Positions 53,600 through 60,802 of a stretch of 63,571 nt of DNA are shown one piece after another; within the stretch, counting starts at the first letter, position 1; each line of letters starts with the position of its first letter. The stretch comes from an uncultured Prevotellaceae bacterium (lineage in GTDB: Bacteria; Bacteroidota; Bacteroidia; Bacteroidales; Bacteroidaceae). The DNA lies in NCBI GenBank assembly GCA_902775605.1, contig CACYNE010000011.1:1-63571 (forward strand), read 5' to 3'. The notes beneath the pieces were generated by a model that was not told the origin of the DNA, searched no databases, and saw only the letters and a program-made list of their open reading frames with translations. The position numbers and the translations under genes were made by a program.

Positions 53600-53659
53600 A
53601 GCATTTCGCTTGAAAATTTGAAAATTTTACTGGAAAATCTGCACTGAACACTGAAAATA

Positions 53660-53691
53660 TTTGCACATTTCTCTAAAATTGTGTACTTTTG
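53660..53691 (+). promoter_or_regulatory. Promoter of the VTC-DUF4956-DUF2490 operon
   Basis: TTTG at 53660-53663, a 20-base spacer, and TACTTTTG at 53684-53691, 29 bases before the VTC-domain gene. Confidence 0.65.
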
Positions 53692-53720
53692 CGGCGATTT
53701 TATCTAACTAAAGACTTAAT

Positions 53721-54488
53721 ATGGACGATTTATTGGCATCATTTGCCCCCATAACTTTGGCTGAGATGAGCAGCGTCAAGTTGATGAATCGCACGGACAC
53801 GAAGTTCGTGACCACGCTTCCCATGCTGAAGAAATTGCTGGCAATGGCCCAGGCAGACTATTACGTTCAGGACATTGACGGCGAACGTAATATGCTCTAC
53901 GACACTACTTATTTCGACACCGATTCCTTTGCCATGTATCGCCAGCACCAGTGCGGCCATACCAACCGTCAGAAGATTCGTTTCCGCACCTATGTCAGCA
54001 GTCATCTGCAGTTCATGGAGGTGAAGACGAAGAACAATCACGGACGTACCAAGAAGAAGCGTATTGAGGTGAAAGACATGGACTTAGCCGATAATGGTAA
54101 AAGAGAATTCTTGGCCTCGCATCTCCACTTCGATGTCGATACTTTGATACCCCACATGCATAACTATTTCCGCCGCGTCACATTGGTCAACAAGGCCATG
54201 ACCGAACGACTCACCATCGACACCGCCCTGCAGTTTCATAATGTGCAGACGGGCATCGACCGCGACATGGGGCCACTGGTCATCATCGAACTCAAGCGCG
54301 ACGGACTGGTCTTCTCGCCCGTGCTCGAAATGCTGCGCCAGCTTCACATCCATCCTCATGGCTTCAGCAAGTATTGCATGGGGGCGGCACTGACCAATGA
54401 GGCCCTGCCTGTGCACCGTTTCAAGAAAAAGCTGCGCGACGTGGAGCGCATACTCAATAAAGAAGAACTAACAACAACTTTATACTAA
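53721..54488 (+). CDS. VTC-domain protein (polyphosphate polymerase-like)
   Basis: A 255-residue single VTC domain. It has the tunnel-lining pattern of basic and acidic strand residues: MNRTDTKFVTT near the start, RQKIRFRTY, FMEVKTKNN and VIIELKRDG, and a C-terminal GFSKYCMG. Yeast Vtc4 makes polyphosphate from ATP in this tunnel; bacterial single-domain members are usually found with DUF4956 and often CotH proteins, and their product is less certain. It overlaps the DUF4956 gene (TAATG). Confidence 0.88.
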   Translation: MDDLLASFAPITLAEMSSVKLMNRTDTKFVTTLPMLKKLLAMAQADYYVQDIDGERNMLYDTTYFDTDSFAMYRQHQCGHTNRQKIRFRTYVSSHLQFMEVKTKNNHGRTKKKRIEVKDMDLADNGKREFLASHLHFDVDTLIPHMHNYFRRVTLVNKAMTERLTIDTALQFHNVQTGIDRDMGPLVIIELKRDGLVFSPVLEMLRQLHIHPHGFSKYCMGAALTNEALPVHRFKKKLRDVERILNKEELTTTLY

Positions 54489-55159
54489 TGGAATACTTGA
54501 TTAATTTTCTCTCTGGTGACTTCAGCTTTGCGCTGATCCGCTTTGCAATCTGCATCTTGGTAAACTGGGTGATCATCGACCGCCTGTATTACAAGAAGTC
54601 GCGTCGCCGTGATTTCTATTTCACCTTTATGCTCATCTCCGTGGCCATCTTCTTCCTCGTCTATTTCATGATGGGCATGGATCGCGGCAAGGCCACCATG
54701 GGTGTGGGTCTCGGCTTGTTTGGCATCTTCAGCATCATGCGTTATCGCACCGATACGATGCCCGTTCGCGAGATGACTTATCTCTTCATCATTGTCTGCC
54801 TCTCGGTGGTTCACGCCATGGTCGATGTGGAGAGCACGCCCGACATTCTGGGCGACTTCCTCAAGTTGGGCATCATCGATATCATCGTGCTGGTGGCCAT
54901 CAGTTTGTGCGAGCGTCGCCTCAAGATTATGAGCACCAAACTCATCCAGTACGACCGTCCTGAGCTGTGCAAGCCCGAGAACAAGGAGAAGCTCCTTGCC
55001 GACCTTGAAGAGCGTACTGGCCTGAAAATCAAAAAGGTGGAAGTTGGCGGTTTCGATTTCCTCAAAGACTCTGTGGTGTTGCGCATCACTTATGATGGCA
55101 AGGTAAATGAAGTAGATAGTCAGTTCACAGTCAGAAAGTCACAATGGAGAAACGTCTAA
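54488..55159 (+). CDS. DUF4956 membrane protein
   Basis: A 223-residue protein with about four transmembrane helices in residues 10-145 (including ALIRFAICILVNWVIIDRLYY and RDFYFTFMLISVAIFFLVYF), the conserved GLGLFGIFSIMRYRTDTMPVREMTYLF segment, and a soluble ACT-like C-terminus (about 165-223) with TGLKIKKVEVGGFDFLKDSVVLRI. This pattern defines DUF4956. Function unknown; it is coupled to the VTC gene before it and overlaps the DUF2490 gene after it by 16 bases. Confidence 0.88.
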   Translation: MEYLINFLSGDFSFALIRFAICILVNWVIIDRLYYKKSRRRDFYFTFMLISVAIFFLVYFMMGMDRGKATMGVGLGLFGIFSIMRYRTDTMPVREMTYLFIIVCLSVVHAMVDVESTPDILGDFLKLGIIDIIVLVAISLCERRLKIMSTKLIQYDRPELCKPENKEKLLADLEERTGLKIKKVEVGGFDFLKDSVVLRITYDGKVNEVDSQFTVRKSQWRNV

Positions 55160-55890
55160 TCATCGCTATCTTTCTCGCCTCCTTCTTCATGCCATCGCAT
55201 GCCCAAGGCGACGACTTCGCCGTGTGGACCGAGGCCAATGTCGAGAAGAAAATCAATTCGCGCTGGTCTGTCGAGGGTGGGGCTGAGCTTCGCACGCGCG
55301 ACAACAGCAAGGAAATCGACCGATGGAGCGTGGGAGCCGAGGCCAGTTATAAGTTTACCGACTGGCTGAAGTTCTCGGCGGGCTATATGCTCATTGACGA
55401 CCATCGTTATAAGCTCAACGATAAGGGCACCAAATATGCCGACTTCTGGGGCTTGCGCCATCGTGTCAACGTGTCGCTCACGGCCTCGCAGTCGTTTGGC
55501 GACCTCAGCGTCTCTCTGCGCGAGCGCTGGCAATACACCTATCGTCCTGAGATGACGGTGGCACGTTATTGGCTCGACACCAACGAGCGCAAGGACCGCT
55601 ATGAGGACGAGTATGCCGACGACCACACCTACAGCGGCAAGGGCAAGAGTGTGTGGCGCAACCGCCTCATGCTGAAATACAAGCTCACCCGCACTTTCCG
55701 TCCATACGCCAATGTGGAGAGCAGTGTGGCCAGCCGTATCGAGAAGATGCGCTATGGCGTGGGCACAGAGATTCGTCTCAACAAGCACCATTCGCTCGAT
55801 GCGAAATACATCTATCAGCGCTATTATGACGATGATGCCGATGAGGCTAATTGTCACATTCTGGGCGTGGGTTATACCTATAAATTTTAG
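55144..55890 (+). CDS. DUF2490 outer-membrane beta-barrel protein
   Basis: A 248-residue secreted protein with signal peptide (about 1-20, ending SHAQG). The mature part consists of alternating amphipathic beta strands (FAVWTEANVEKKINSRWSVEGGAELRTR and so on) and ends in an aromatic residue (GVGYTYKF), as expected for a small outer-membrane barrel of the DUF2490 family. It is third in an operon with VTC and DUF4956, which suggests an envelope role for the set. Confidence 0.85.
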   Translation: MEKRLIIAIFLASFFMPSHAQGDDFAVWTEANVEKKINSRWSVEGGAELRTRDNSKEIDRWSVGAEASYKFTDWLKFSAGYMLIDDHRYKLNDKGTKYADFWGLRHRVNVSLTASQSFGDLSVSLRERWQYTYRPEMTVARYWLDTNERKDRYEDEYADDHTYSGKGKSVWRNRLMLKYKLTRTFRPYANVESSVASRIEKMRYGVGTEIRLNKHHSLDAKYIYQRYYDDDADEANCHILGVGYTYKF

Positions 55891-55948
55891 GTAAACCCCG
55901 CCCATTTTCCACTTTTTTTATGATTTTCGTTAAAAAGTTGGGAAATTA

Positions 55949-55980
55949 TTTGGCGGTTTCGCAAAAAGTGCGTACCTTTG
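55949..55980 (+). promoter_or_regulatory. Promoter of tRNA-Lys
   Basis: TTTG at 55949-55952, a 20-base spacer, and TACCTTTG at 55973-55980, 53 bases before the mature 5' end. Confidence 0.7.
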
Positions 55981-56033
55981 CACCCGCAATTCAGCAAGAG
56001 TGCTGATACCATTCATTTAAAAGTTTAGGTTGA

Positions 56034-56106
56034 GCACCCGTAGCTCAGTTGGTAGAGCACCTGACTCTTAATCAGGGTGTCCAGAGTTCGAGCCTCTGCG
56101 GGTGTA
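56034..56106 (+). tRNA. tRNA-Lys (anticodon CTT)
   Basis: A 73-base cloverleaf. The acceptor arm pairs GCACCCG with CGGGTGT (G-U at the end), the D arm is GCTCAGTTGGTAGAGC, the anticodon loop CTCTTAA places CTT at 56067-56069, and the T arm contains GTTCGAG. No encoded CCA. A terminator follows directly. Confidence 0.95.
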
Positions 56107-56113
56107 CGAAAGA

Positions 56114-56140
56114 AGCGAACAGTGATGTTCGCTTTTTTTT
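56114..56140 (+). terminator. Rho-independent terminator of tRNA-Lys
   Basis: An 8-bp stem with GTGA loop (56114-56121 with 56126-56133) followed by eight T residues. Confidence 0.92.
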
Positions 56141-56166
56141 GTTTTTTAAGCATATTTGTACAATGA

Positions 56167-56295
56167 AACTTCGTCAATTTCTATGTCGATAAGACAAGTG
56201 GCACAACAAGGATGGAAGAGTATGTTCCTACCCTTGATGTCAGAAACAAGGCAGGAACTATTGATATATTTGATTATTTAGAGAAGGAAAACTAA
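56167..56295 (+). pseudogene. Orphan C-terminal gene remnant between tRNA-Lys and the binding protein
   Basis: An open frame of 42 codons with no plausible start at its head (it follows a TGA) reads NFVNFYVDKTSGTTRMEEYV and ends TIDIFDYLEKEN, stopping 3 bases before the next gene. An internal ATG at 56212 could start a 27-residue peptide. The composition is protein-like. I do not recognise it; it may be the tail of a gene whose front was lost by rearrangement next to the tRNA. Confidence 0.4.
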
Positions 56296-56298
56296 AAT

Positions 56299-57204
56299 AT
56301 GAAACGAACAAGACTTTGGCTGATAGCCCTCATACTCACCATCTGCGGTACGGCAGCGTTTGCATCTTGTACGGCGAACGACGATAACCCGGGCGACATC
56401 CACAGCTGCGAGCCGTGGCTCTACAGCGAGTGCCTGCAGCGGAACATCAAGGTACGTGCCAAAGAGTGGCGCAAGATTCACCAGCCAACCGTCACCCGCA
56501 TCCAAGAGCGAGGCAAGTTGCTGGTGGGCACCACAGGCGACTATCGCCCTCTCTCGTATCGCGAGGCCGACGGCAACTATTGGGGCTTCGGCATTGAGAT
56601 GGCAGAGAAGATAGCCGAGCGTATTGGTGTAGGCATCGAGTTTGTACAAACCTCGTGGCCAACGCTGACCGCCGATGTACAGGCAGAACCACAGACTTGC
56701 GACCTAGCCATTGGTGGCATTACCATTACCGACACACGAAAGGAGACGATGCTGATGAGTGACGGTTATCTGGCCAATGGCAAGACCATCCTCTGCCGTG
56801 CCGCCGACGCTGACCGCTATCAGTCGCTGGCCGACATCGACAAGCCAGAAGTGCGCGTGATGGTGAATCCAGGCGGGCTGAACGAGAAATTCGCCAACGA
56901 GAACCTCACCCATGCCACCATTATCGTCCACCAAAAGAATGAGGAAATCCCTACGAAGGTGGCTGAAGGCCATGCCGACGTGATGATAACGGAGATAACC
57001 GAAGCTCCATGGTATGTACAGAATGACCCACGCCTTGCTGCGCCCCTTTTAAACAAGCCTTTCACTCATGGAGAGATTGGTGTGCTGATGCGCAAGGGGC
57101 AGGACGATCTCCTCACCCTTGTCAACGCCGTCATCGCCCAGATGAAGTCTGATGGCACCCTTCGTAGTTTGCATGAGAAGTACGGATTAGTATACGCATA
57201 TTAA
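56299..57204 (+). CDS. Family 3 extracellular solute-binding / cyclohexadienyl dehydratase-like protein
   Basis: A 301-residue secreted protein. The N-terminus is a signal peptide with a possible lipobox (AFASC). The domain (about 65-300) has the SBP_bac_3 pattern: KLLVGTTGDYRPLSY, CDLAIGGITITDTRKETMLMS, VRVMVNPGGLNEKF and ADVMITEITEAPWYV. The IGGIT, VNPGG-NE-F and MITE/D motifs are shared with PheC (cyclohexadienyl/arogenate dehydratase), so a periplasmic dehydratase is as likely as an amino-acid-binding protein. No transporter genes adjoin. Confidence 0.8.
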   Translation: MKRTRLWLIALILTICGTAAFASCTANDDNPGDIHSCEPWLYSECLQRNIKVRAKEWRKIHQPTVTRIQERGKLLVGTTGDYRPLSYREADGNYWGFGIEMAEKIAERIGVGIEFVQTSWPTLTADVQAEPQTCDLAIGGITITDTRKETMLMSDGYLANGKTILCRAADADRYQSLADIDKPEVRVMVNPGGLNEKFANENLTHATIIVHQKNEEIPTKVAEGHADVMITEITEAPWYVQNDPRLAAPLLNKPFTHGEIGVLMRKGQDDLLTLVNAVIAQMKSDGTLRSLHEKYGLVYAY

Positions 57205-57218
57205 GTAGCTGAAGAATA

Positions 57219-57512
57219 ATGTCTTGGAAACGGAAATATCGCTGCAAGTCCTGTGGCTATGAGGCAGAGGTATACGAAGGACGCGGACTGTTCCGCCAGC
57301 AGATAACGGCCGTATCGTGCAATCATTGCCATACCATCCAGAACCTTGTGGTGGGTGGCATCATTGCAGACGTAGCCCCTTCGTTCAGAAGTGAGGTTGG
57401 CCGTCTGTGCTTGCAATGTGGCAGCGATGACATCCGTATCTGGGATATGAAGACCTGTCCGCAGTGTCAGGGCGAAATGGAAGATACTGGCGAAAAAGAG
57501 TTTTGGACATGA
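57219..57512 (+). CDS. Zinc-ribbon protein ending at an in-frame TGA
   Basis: A 97-residue protein with a zinc-ribbon start (YRCKSCGYEAEV...VSCNHCHTIQNL) and a second Cys pair set (LCLQCGSDDIRIWDMKTCPQCQG). It ends EKEFWT at a TGA (57510-57512). The same frame stays open for another 39 codons (57513-57629, TAG at 57630-57632) and encodes a hydrophobic helix, VEITLLLLVILPTLAVYFI. The intact ancestral product was therefore probably a 137-residue tail-anchored zinc-ribbon protein. It follows the binding-protein gene by 14 bases. Confidence 0.75.
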   Translation: MSWKRKYRCKSCGYEAEVYEGRGLFRQQITAVSCNHCHTIQNLVVGGIIADVAPSFRSEVGRLCLQCGSDDIRIWDMKTCPQCQGEMEDTGEKEFWT

Positions 57513-57632
57513 CTGAAGTTTCAGACATTGCTCGATTATTTCGGCTCGTACCCTCTAGTAGAAATTACGCTGCTTCTATTGGTCATACTGCCAACGCTGG
57601 CTGTTTACTTCATTACAAAAGAAAATGCTTAG
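57513..57632 (+). other. In-frame extension of the zinc-ribbon gene coding a membrane helix
   Basis: Thirty-nine codons without ATG continue the frame of the zinc-ribbon gene after its TGA. They encode LKFQTLLDYFGSYP, then a transmembrane helix and FITKENA. The TAG overlaps the start of the exonuclease gene by 8 bases, which is normal spacing for neighbouring real genes. Either TGA is a recent nonsense change, a read-through stop (context TGAC), or the helix is made separately from a TTG start. Confidence 0.55.
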
Positions 57633-58173
57633 AGACTTCATCGCCATCGACTTCGAGACGGCCAACCAAGAGCCGTCGAGTGTCTGCTCCGTGGGAGTAG
57701 TTATGGTTCGTGACGGACAGATAGTGGCCTCATTCTATAGTCTGATCCAACCTGAGCCTAACTACTATTCTTATTGGTGTCAGCGAGTACATGGTATCAC
57801 ACAAATAGAAACAGACGATGCCCCTGTATTCTCAAAGGTGTGGGAACAGCTAGAAGAGCGTATAGCAGATGTGTTCTTTGCTGACCAAGAGCTTGATGAT
57901 ATGAGATACCAGATAGCAGCAATCCCATTTGTGGCTCACAATGCCCGTTTCGACGAAGGTTGTCTGAAAACTGTATTCAAGGTCTATCAGATGGACTATC
58001 CAGACTACCATTTTTACGATACCTTGACAGCTTCACGCCGGCAGTTCGGCCATTCTCTGCCCAATCACCAGCTGCATACCGTAGCAGCAGCCTGTGGCTA
58101 CGACCTGCAAAACCATCACCATGCCTTGGCCGATGCTGAAGCATGTGCTGCAATAGCATTGTATCTGTTGTGA
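57625..58173 (+). CDS. DnaQ-like DEDDh 3'-5' exonuclease
   Basis: A 182-residue exonuclease domain with all motifs: ExoI FIAIDFETAN (Asp, Glu), ExoII PFVAHNARFDEGCL and ExoIII HHALADAEA (His, Asp). It resembles the stand-alone DNA polymerase III epsilon-like exonucleases; substrate not known. It lacks a helicase or BRCT partner domain. The ATG overlaps the upstream frame's TAG. Confidence 0.9.
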   Translation: MLRDFIAIDFETANQEPSSVCSVGVVMVRDGQIVASFYSLIQPEPNYYSYWCQRVHGITQIETDDAPVFSKVWEQLEERIADVFFADQELDDMRYQIAAIPFVAHNARFDEGCLKTVFKVYQMDYPDYHFYDTLTASRRQFGHSLPNHQLHTVAAACGYDLQNHHHALADAEACAAIALYLL

Positions 58174-58221
58174 AGTGACAGATTTTACAATATTATTCTT
58201 TGTTTTTTATCTTTTATGTTT

Positions 58222-58668
58222 TCACAAGCCTTGTGGAAAGCGCATTTTGTAGTAATTAATAGCATCCCGCATAATATCCTCATGGTCGAATGCTAACGGA
58301 GGTAATGCATCGACAGAAAACCATTGGGCTTTTGCTGCATCATCCTGGCCAGTGACAGCAATAGGATGGTCGACTATTACCAGATAGGCAACGGTGATGG
58401 TACGCCCTCTTGGGTCACGGTCAACCTTTGAATAGGCACCAATCTGATGAAGCTCGGACACCTGCAAGCCTGTTTCTTCCTCCAACTCTCGGATGGCGCA
58501 CTGTTCTGTCGTTTCATCCATGTTCATGAAACCGCCAGGAAAGGCCCAACAGCCTTTATATGGGTCAGCGCCACGTTCTATCAGCAGTACCTCTGGCACC
58601 GATTCCTTCGTCATCACCACGCAGTCTGCCGTTACTGCCGGTCTTGGATATTTGTATGTATATTCCAT
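58222..58668 (-). CDS. NUDIX hydrolase (ADP-ribose pyrophosphatase-like)
   Basis: A 148-residue enzyme with the complete Nudix box GGFMNMDETTEQCAIRELEEETGL (Gly-x5-Glu-x7-Arg-Glu-x2-Glu-Glu). The LIERGADPYKGCWAFPGGF segment before it is typical of ADP-ribose or NAD-metabolite hydrolases and of some 8-oxo-dGTPases. It converges with the exonuclease gene; a shared nucleotide-cleaning role is possible but not shown. Confidence 0.92.
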   Translation of the reverse strand: MEYTYKYPRPAVTADCVVMTKESVPEVLLIERGADPYKGCWAFPGGFMNMDETTEQCAIRELEEETGLQVSELHQIGAYSKVDRDPRGRTITVAYLVIVDHPIAVTGQDDAAKAQWFSVDALPPLAFDHEDIMRDAINYYKMRFPQGL

Positions 58669-58758
58669 TCAATGCTGTTTTTTTATCACCTATCAGTTAC
58701 ACTTTAGATTCATTGTTCTCTCGCTCTTGCCATACTGTTGGCATACTCATGAGTAAGC

Positions 58759-58857
58759 TTAGAAGCAGCCTAGAGTATGGCTAGAAGCAGCCTAGAGTAT
58801 GGCTAGAAGCAGCCTAGAGTATGGCTAGAAGCAGCTTAGAGTATGGCTAGAGTATGC
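58759..58857. repeat. 22-bp tandem repeat, four copies and a partial one
   Basis: Units at 58759-58780, 58781-58802, 58803-58824 and 58825-58846 differ at only two positions overall; a shortened unit (CTAGAGTATGC) follows at 58847-58857. Each contains AGAAGCAGC and AGAGTATGG. There are no unique spacers, so it is not a CRISPR array. The gap between the NUDIX gene and 58866 holds nothing else I can identify. Confidence 0.92.
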
Positions 58858-58866
58858 TTGCATCGT

Positions 58867-58977
58867 CTATATTATATCAACCGAGCCATCGTCATTGGTA
58901 TGTAGCATACCAGACTGTTCCGCCAATTCTAAATCGCGAAGCGTATCCAATACTGATTTGCCTGTACGCTCGGCCAT
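58867..58977 (-). CDS. Possible small ORF downstream of the Doc operon
   Basis: A 36-codon frame starting MAERTGKSVLDTLRDLELAE and ending SVDII. In-frame codons extend further upstream (VNSQNKIFLARN) into the previous ORF in another frame, so this may be the end of a frameshifted longer gene. Helical, charged, no family recognised. Confidence 0.3.
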   Translation of the reverse strand: MAERTGKSVLDTLRDLELAEQSGMLHTNDDGSVDII

Positions 58978-59009
58978 ATTGCGGGCGAGGAATATCTTGT
59001 TTTGACTGT

Positions 59010-59249
59010 TTACCCAGCTACTGGTGCTTCCTCTTGAACAGAAGAGGTCGTATCAGGCGCAGATTGCTCAACAACAGGCTGTTTATCATAGACAACTGGC
59101 TCGGAATTTTGAGTTTTATTTCCACATGCTGTAAATACAGCATAATTCCACAGCAAAGACACAGCTTCCGAACCCTGCGAATGACGTTCACAAGCCAGAT
59201 ATACTCCTTGCTCTCTGCCGGTATCTTCATAAGCTTTCAGAAAAACCAA
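59010..59249 (-). CDS. Possible small hypothetical protein overlapping the Doc gene end
   Basis: A 79-residue frame beginning MVFLKAYEDTGREQG, with a mid-section ALLWNYAVFTACGNKT-like stretch and an acidic, Pro/Ser/Thr-rich tail. It overlaps the last 23 bases of the Doc gene and reads in a different frame. I recognise no family. Together with the short frame at 58867-58977 it may represent a decayed third gene of the toxin locus. Confidence 0.35.
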   Translation of the reverse strand: MVFLKAYEDTGREQGVYLACERHSQGSEAVSLLWNYAVFTACGNKTQNSEPVVYDKQPVVEQSAPDTTSSVQEEAPVAG

Positions 59250-59688
59250 TATCCTGACTCATCGCTTCCATCAATTCCAGTTTGATGGACTCGCTGTAGT
59301 CCTCATCTTTGACGATACACCTCATCACTTCAGTCAGCAGGTCACGGTCTATATGTCCTGCTGCCACATGATAGCCGATAGCTTCCATTTCTTCCATGAA
59401 GGTCCTGACCAGATACATATAGCCATTTCTCAGGAAGAAAGATAATGTTAGCGTGATGGATATTCGCTTGTTACAATCAGCGAAATAGTGCCCCTTACAC
59501 AGGCTGTACATCAGGTAGGCTGCCTTGTCAGCTATTTCAGGATAATACATATCGTCCTGCACAAAATCCAGTGTTGACCTGATGCCACCCTCATCGCGTA
59601 CGCCAGCCATACCGCCACCGCTCTTCTCTACCGTCTTGTAGTAGATGGCGAGGGCTTCCTCATAAGTGAGATATGTTAAGTTAGCCAT
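59227..59688 (-). CDS. doc: Doc-family (Fic fold) toxin
   Basis: A 153-residue Doc protein. The Fic/Doc signature reads HYFADCNKRIS, matching HxFx[DN]xNKR, with the central helix LMYSLCKGHYF before it; the N-terminal GGMAGVRDEGGIRSTLDF segment is typical of Doc. P1 Doc phosphorylates EF-Tu and stops translation. The usual small Phd antitoxin is missing; instead a 333-residue putative DNA-binding protein lies 12 bases upstream in the same operon and probably acts as antidote or targeting partner. Confidence 0.88.
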   Translation of the reverse strand: MANLTYLTYEEALAIYYKTVEKSGGGMAGVRDEGGIRSTLDFVQDDMYYPEIADKAAYLMYSLCKGHYFADCNKRISITLTLSFFLRNGYMYLVRTFMEEMEAIGYHVAAGHIDRDLLTEVMRCIVKDEDYSESIKLELMEAMSQDIGFSESL

Positions 59689-59700
59689 ATCCGCCCCTCC

Positions 59701-60702
59701 TTATTGCTTTAGACGATCCAGGACCTCCTTGTTCTCATCCAGCAGATGGTCGAAGTCCACAGACTGACTGCCAATGAACTTCTCATACTCCTCTGGCGAG
59801 ACAGCTTTCAGGTATTCAGCAATGTTGTCATGATAAACATCACGAAGGGCAAAATCACGAGAGGCCATCTTCGTTCTGGCATCCTCCAGAATGGGTTTTA
59901 CGAAAGGCATGGCAGACAGTTCTTTGATGAACTCCCCAACTTCCTCAACCGATATAGGTCCTAATTCTTTTGCCTTGGCCTTAATCATTTCCGCCACTTG
60001 ATTCTCAAAGGCTGATATTGACACAAGAACCTCAGCATAAAGTGTTCTGCGCAGATTATCCTTCTCGCTCAAGTCTAGCAGTTTCTTGTATTCCTTGGCC
60101 TTTTCGCAGAACACAGCCTTATATATCATGTCGATTACTGTGGAGTATTTAAATCTTTCGTGTCCATCCACATAGTCCCTGATGGCATCCGTCATCTTCC
60201 GATGATAGTTCTCCTCCTGGATGGCAGATGTCACATAGTTCCTGTCTCGACGATTGATATACTTTGTTCCACCTCCGGTTTTCTCATTGATAACAGAGAT
60301 AACGATATCAAGCATCAGACTGCGAACCTGCTTAGCTTTCTCACTGGTAGTAAGAAGCATTCCAATATCTAGGAATGAACGGAAGTCAAATAGTCCAAGT
60401 TGAGTTATTTTGCTCCCGAAATCGATTTCGGGAGCAAAATGTAACTTAAACTCCTTCAATGAGTTACCTTTCCAAATGCTGTAACCATTCTTTCTGATCT
60501 CATCTTCATTTGCAGACAAGCAATTTTCTATTGTACGCAAATCTACCTCATAGAAATCCGCAGCCATCTGCTTGGTAATATACAATACACCATTAAACTC
60601 CAGAGGTTTTATATCCAAAGCCTCTCGGATTCGAGGCAGAGCCACTGGGTTGTTCAGTATATTTTGCCTACTAATTTCTGACGTTGTTAAATCCTTTGCC
60701 AT
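59701..60702 (-). CDS. Putative DNA-binding protein (RhuM/KilA-N-like), partner of Doc
   Basis: A 333-residue protein. The N-terminal part (about 30-100) resembles the winged-helix-like start of RhuM/ORF6N/Bro-N proteins: VLYITKQMAADFYEVDLRTIENCLSANEDEI. The middle (about 110-165) has a SEKAKQVRSLMLDIV helix common in phage antirepressor-like proteins; the rest is helical. RhuM-like genes next to Doc toxins are common in Bacteroidota by my recollection. It contains a 34-bp perfect palindrome (60407-60440). No clear TAnnTTTG promoter is visible in the 100-base gap upstream. The family call is tentative. Confidence 0.6.
   Translation of the reverse strand: MAKDLTTSEISRQNILNNPVALPRIREALDIKPLEFNGVLYITKQMAADFYEVDLRTIENCLSANEDEIRKNGYSIWKGNSLKEFKLHFAPEIDFGSKITQLGLFDFRSFLDIGMLLTTSEKAKQVRSLMLDIVISVINEKTGGGTKYINRRDRNYVTSAIQEENYHRKMTDAIRDYVDGHERFKYSTVIDMIYKAVFCEKAKEYKKLLDLSEKDNLRRTLYAEVLVSISAFENQVAEMIKAKAKELGPISVEEVGEFIKELSAMPFVKPILEDARTKMASRDFALRDVYHDNIAEYLKAVSPEEYEKFIGSQSVDFDHLLDENKEVLDRLKQ
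60407..60440. repeat. 34-bp perfect palindrome inside the Doc-partner gene
   Basis: Bases 60407-60423 and 60424-60440 are exact reverse complements with no spacer, centred on ATCGAT, with half-site core TTGCTCCCGAAATC. In the minus-strand reading it codes the HFAPEIDFGSKIT stretch. Confidence 0.97.
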
Positions 60703-60802
60703 AATTCTCTTTTAGTTAATACAAAATCATTCTTTCCTATTATTATGTATACAGAAAAGAGAAATGTTACATATCTTGAACCATTATTTTTATTACTTAT
60801 AC

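Noticed and set aside
57510-57512. Selenocysteine codon in the zinc-ribbon gene
   Set aside because: No selenoprotein family matches, no obvious hairpin of SECIS type follows, and no selenocysteine machinery is seen; nonsense change or read-through is simpler.
58759-58857. CRISPR array
   Set aside because: The 22-bp units are directly adjacent with no spacers and no cas genes are nearby.
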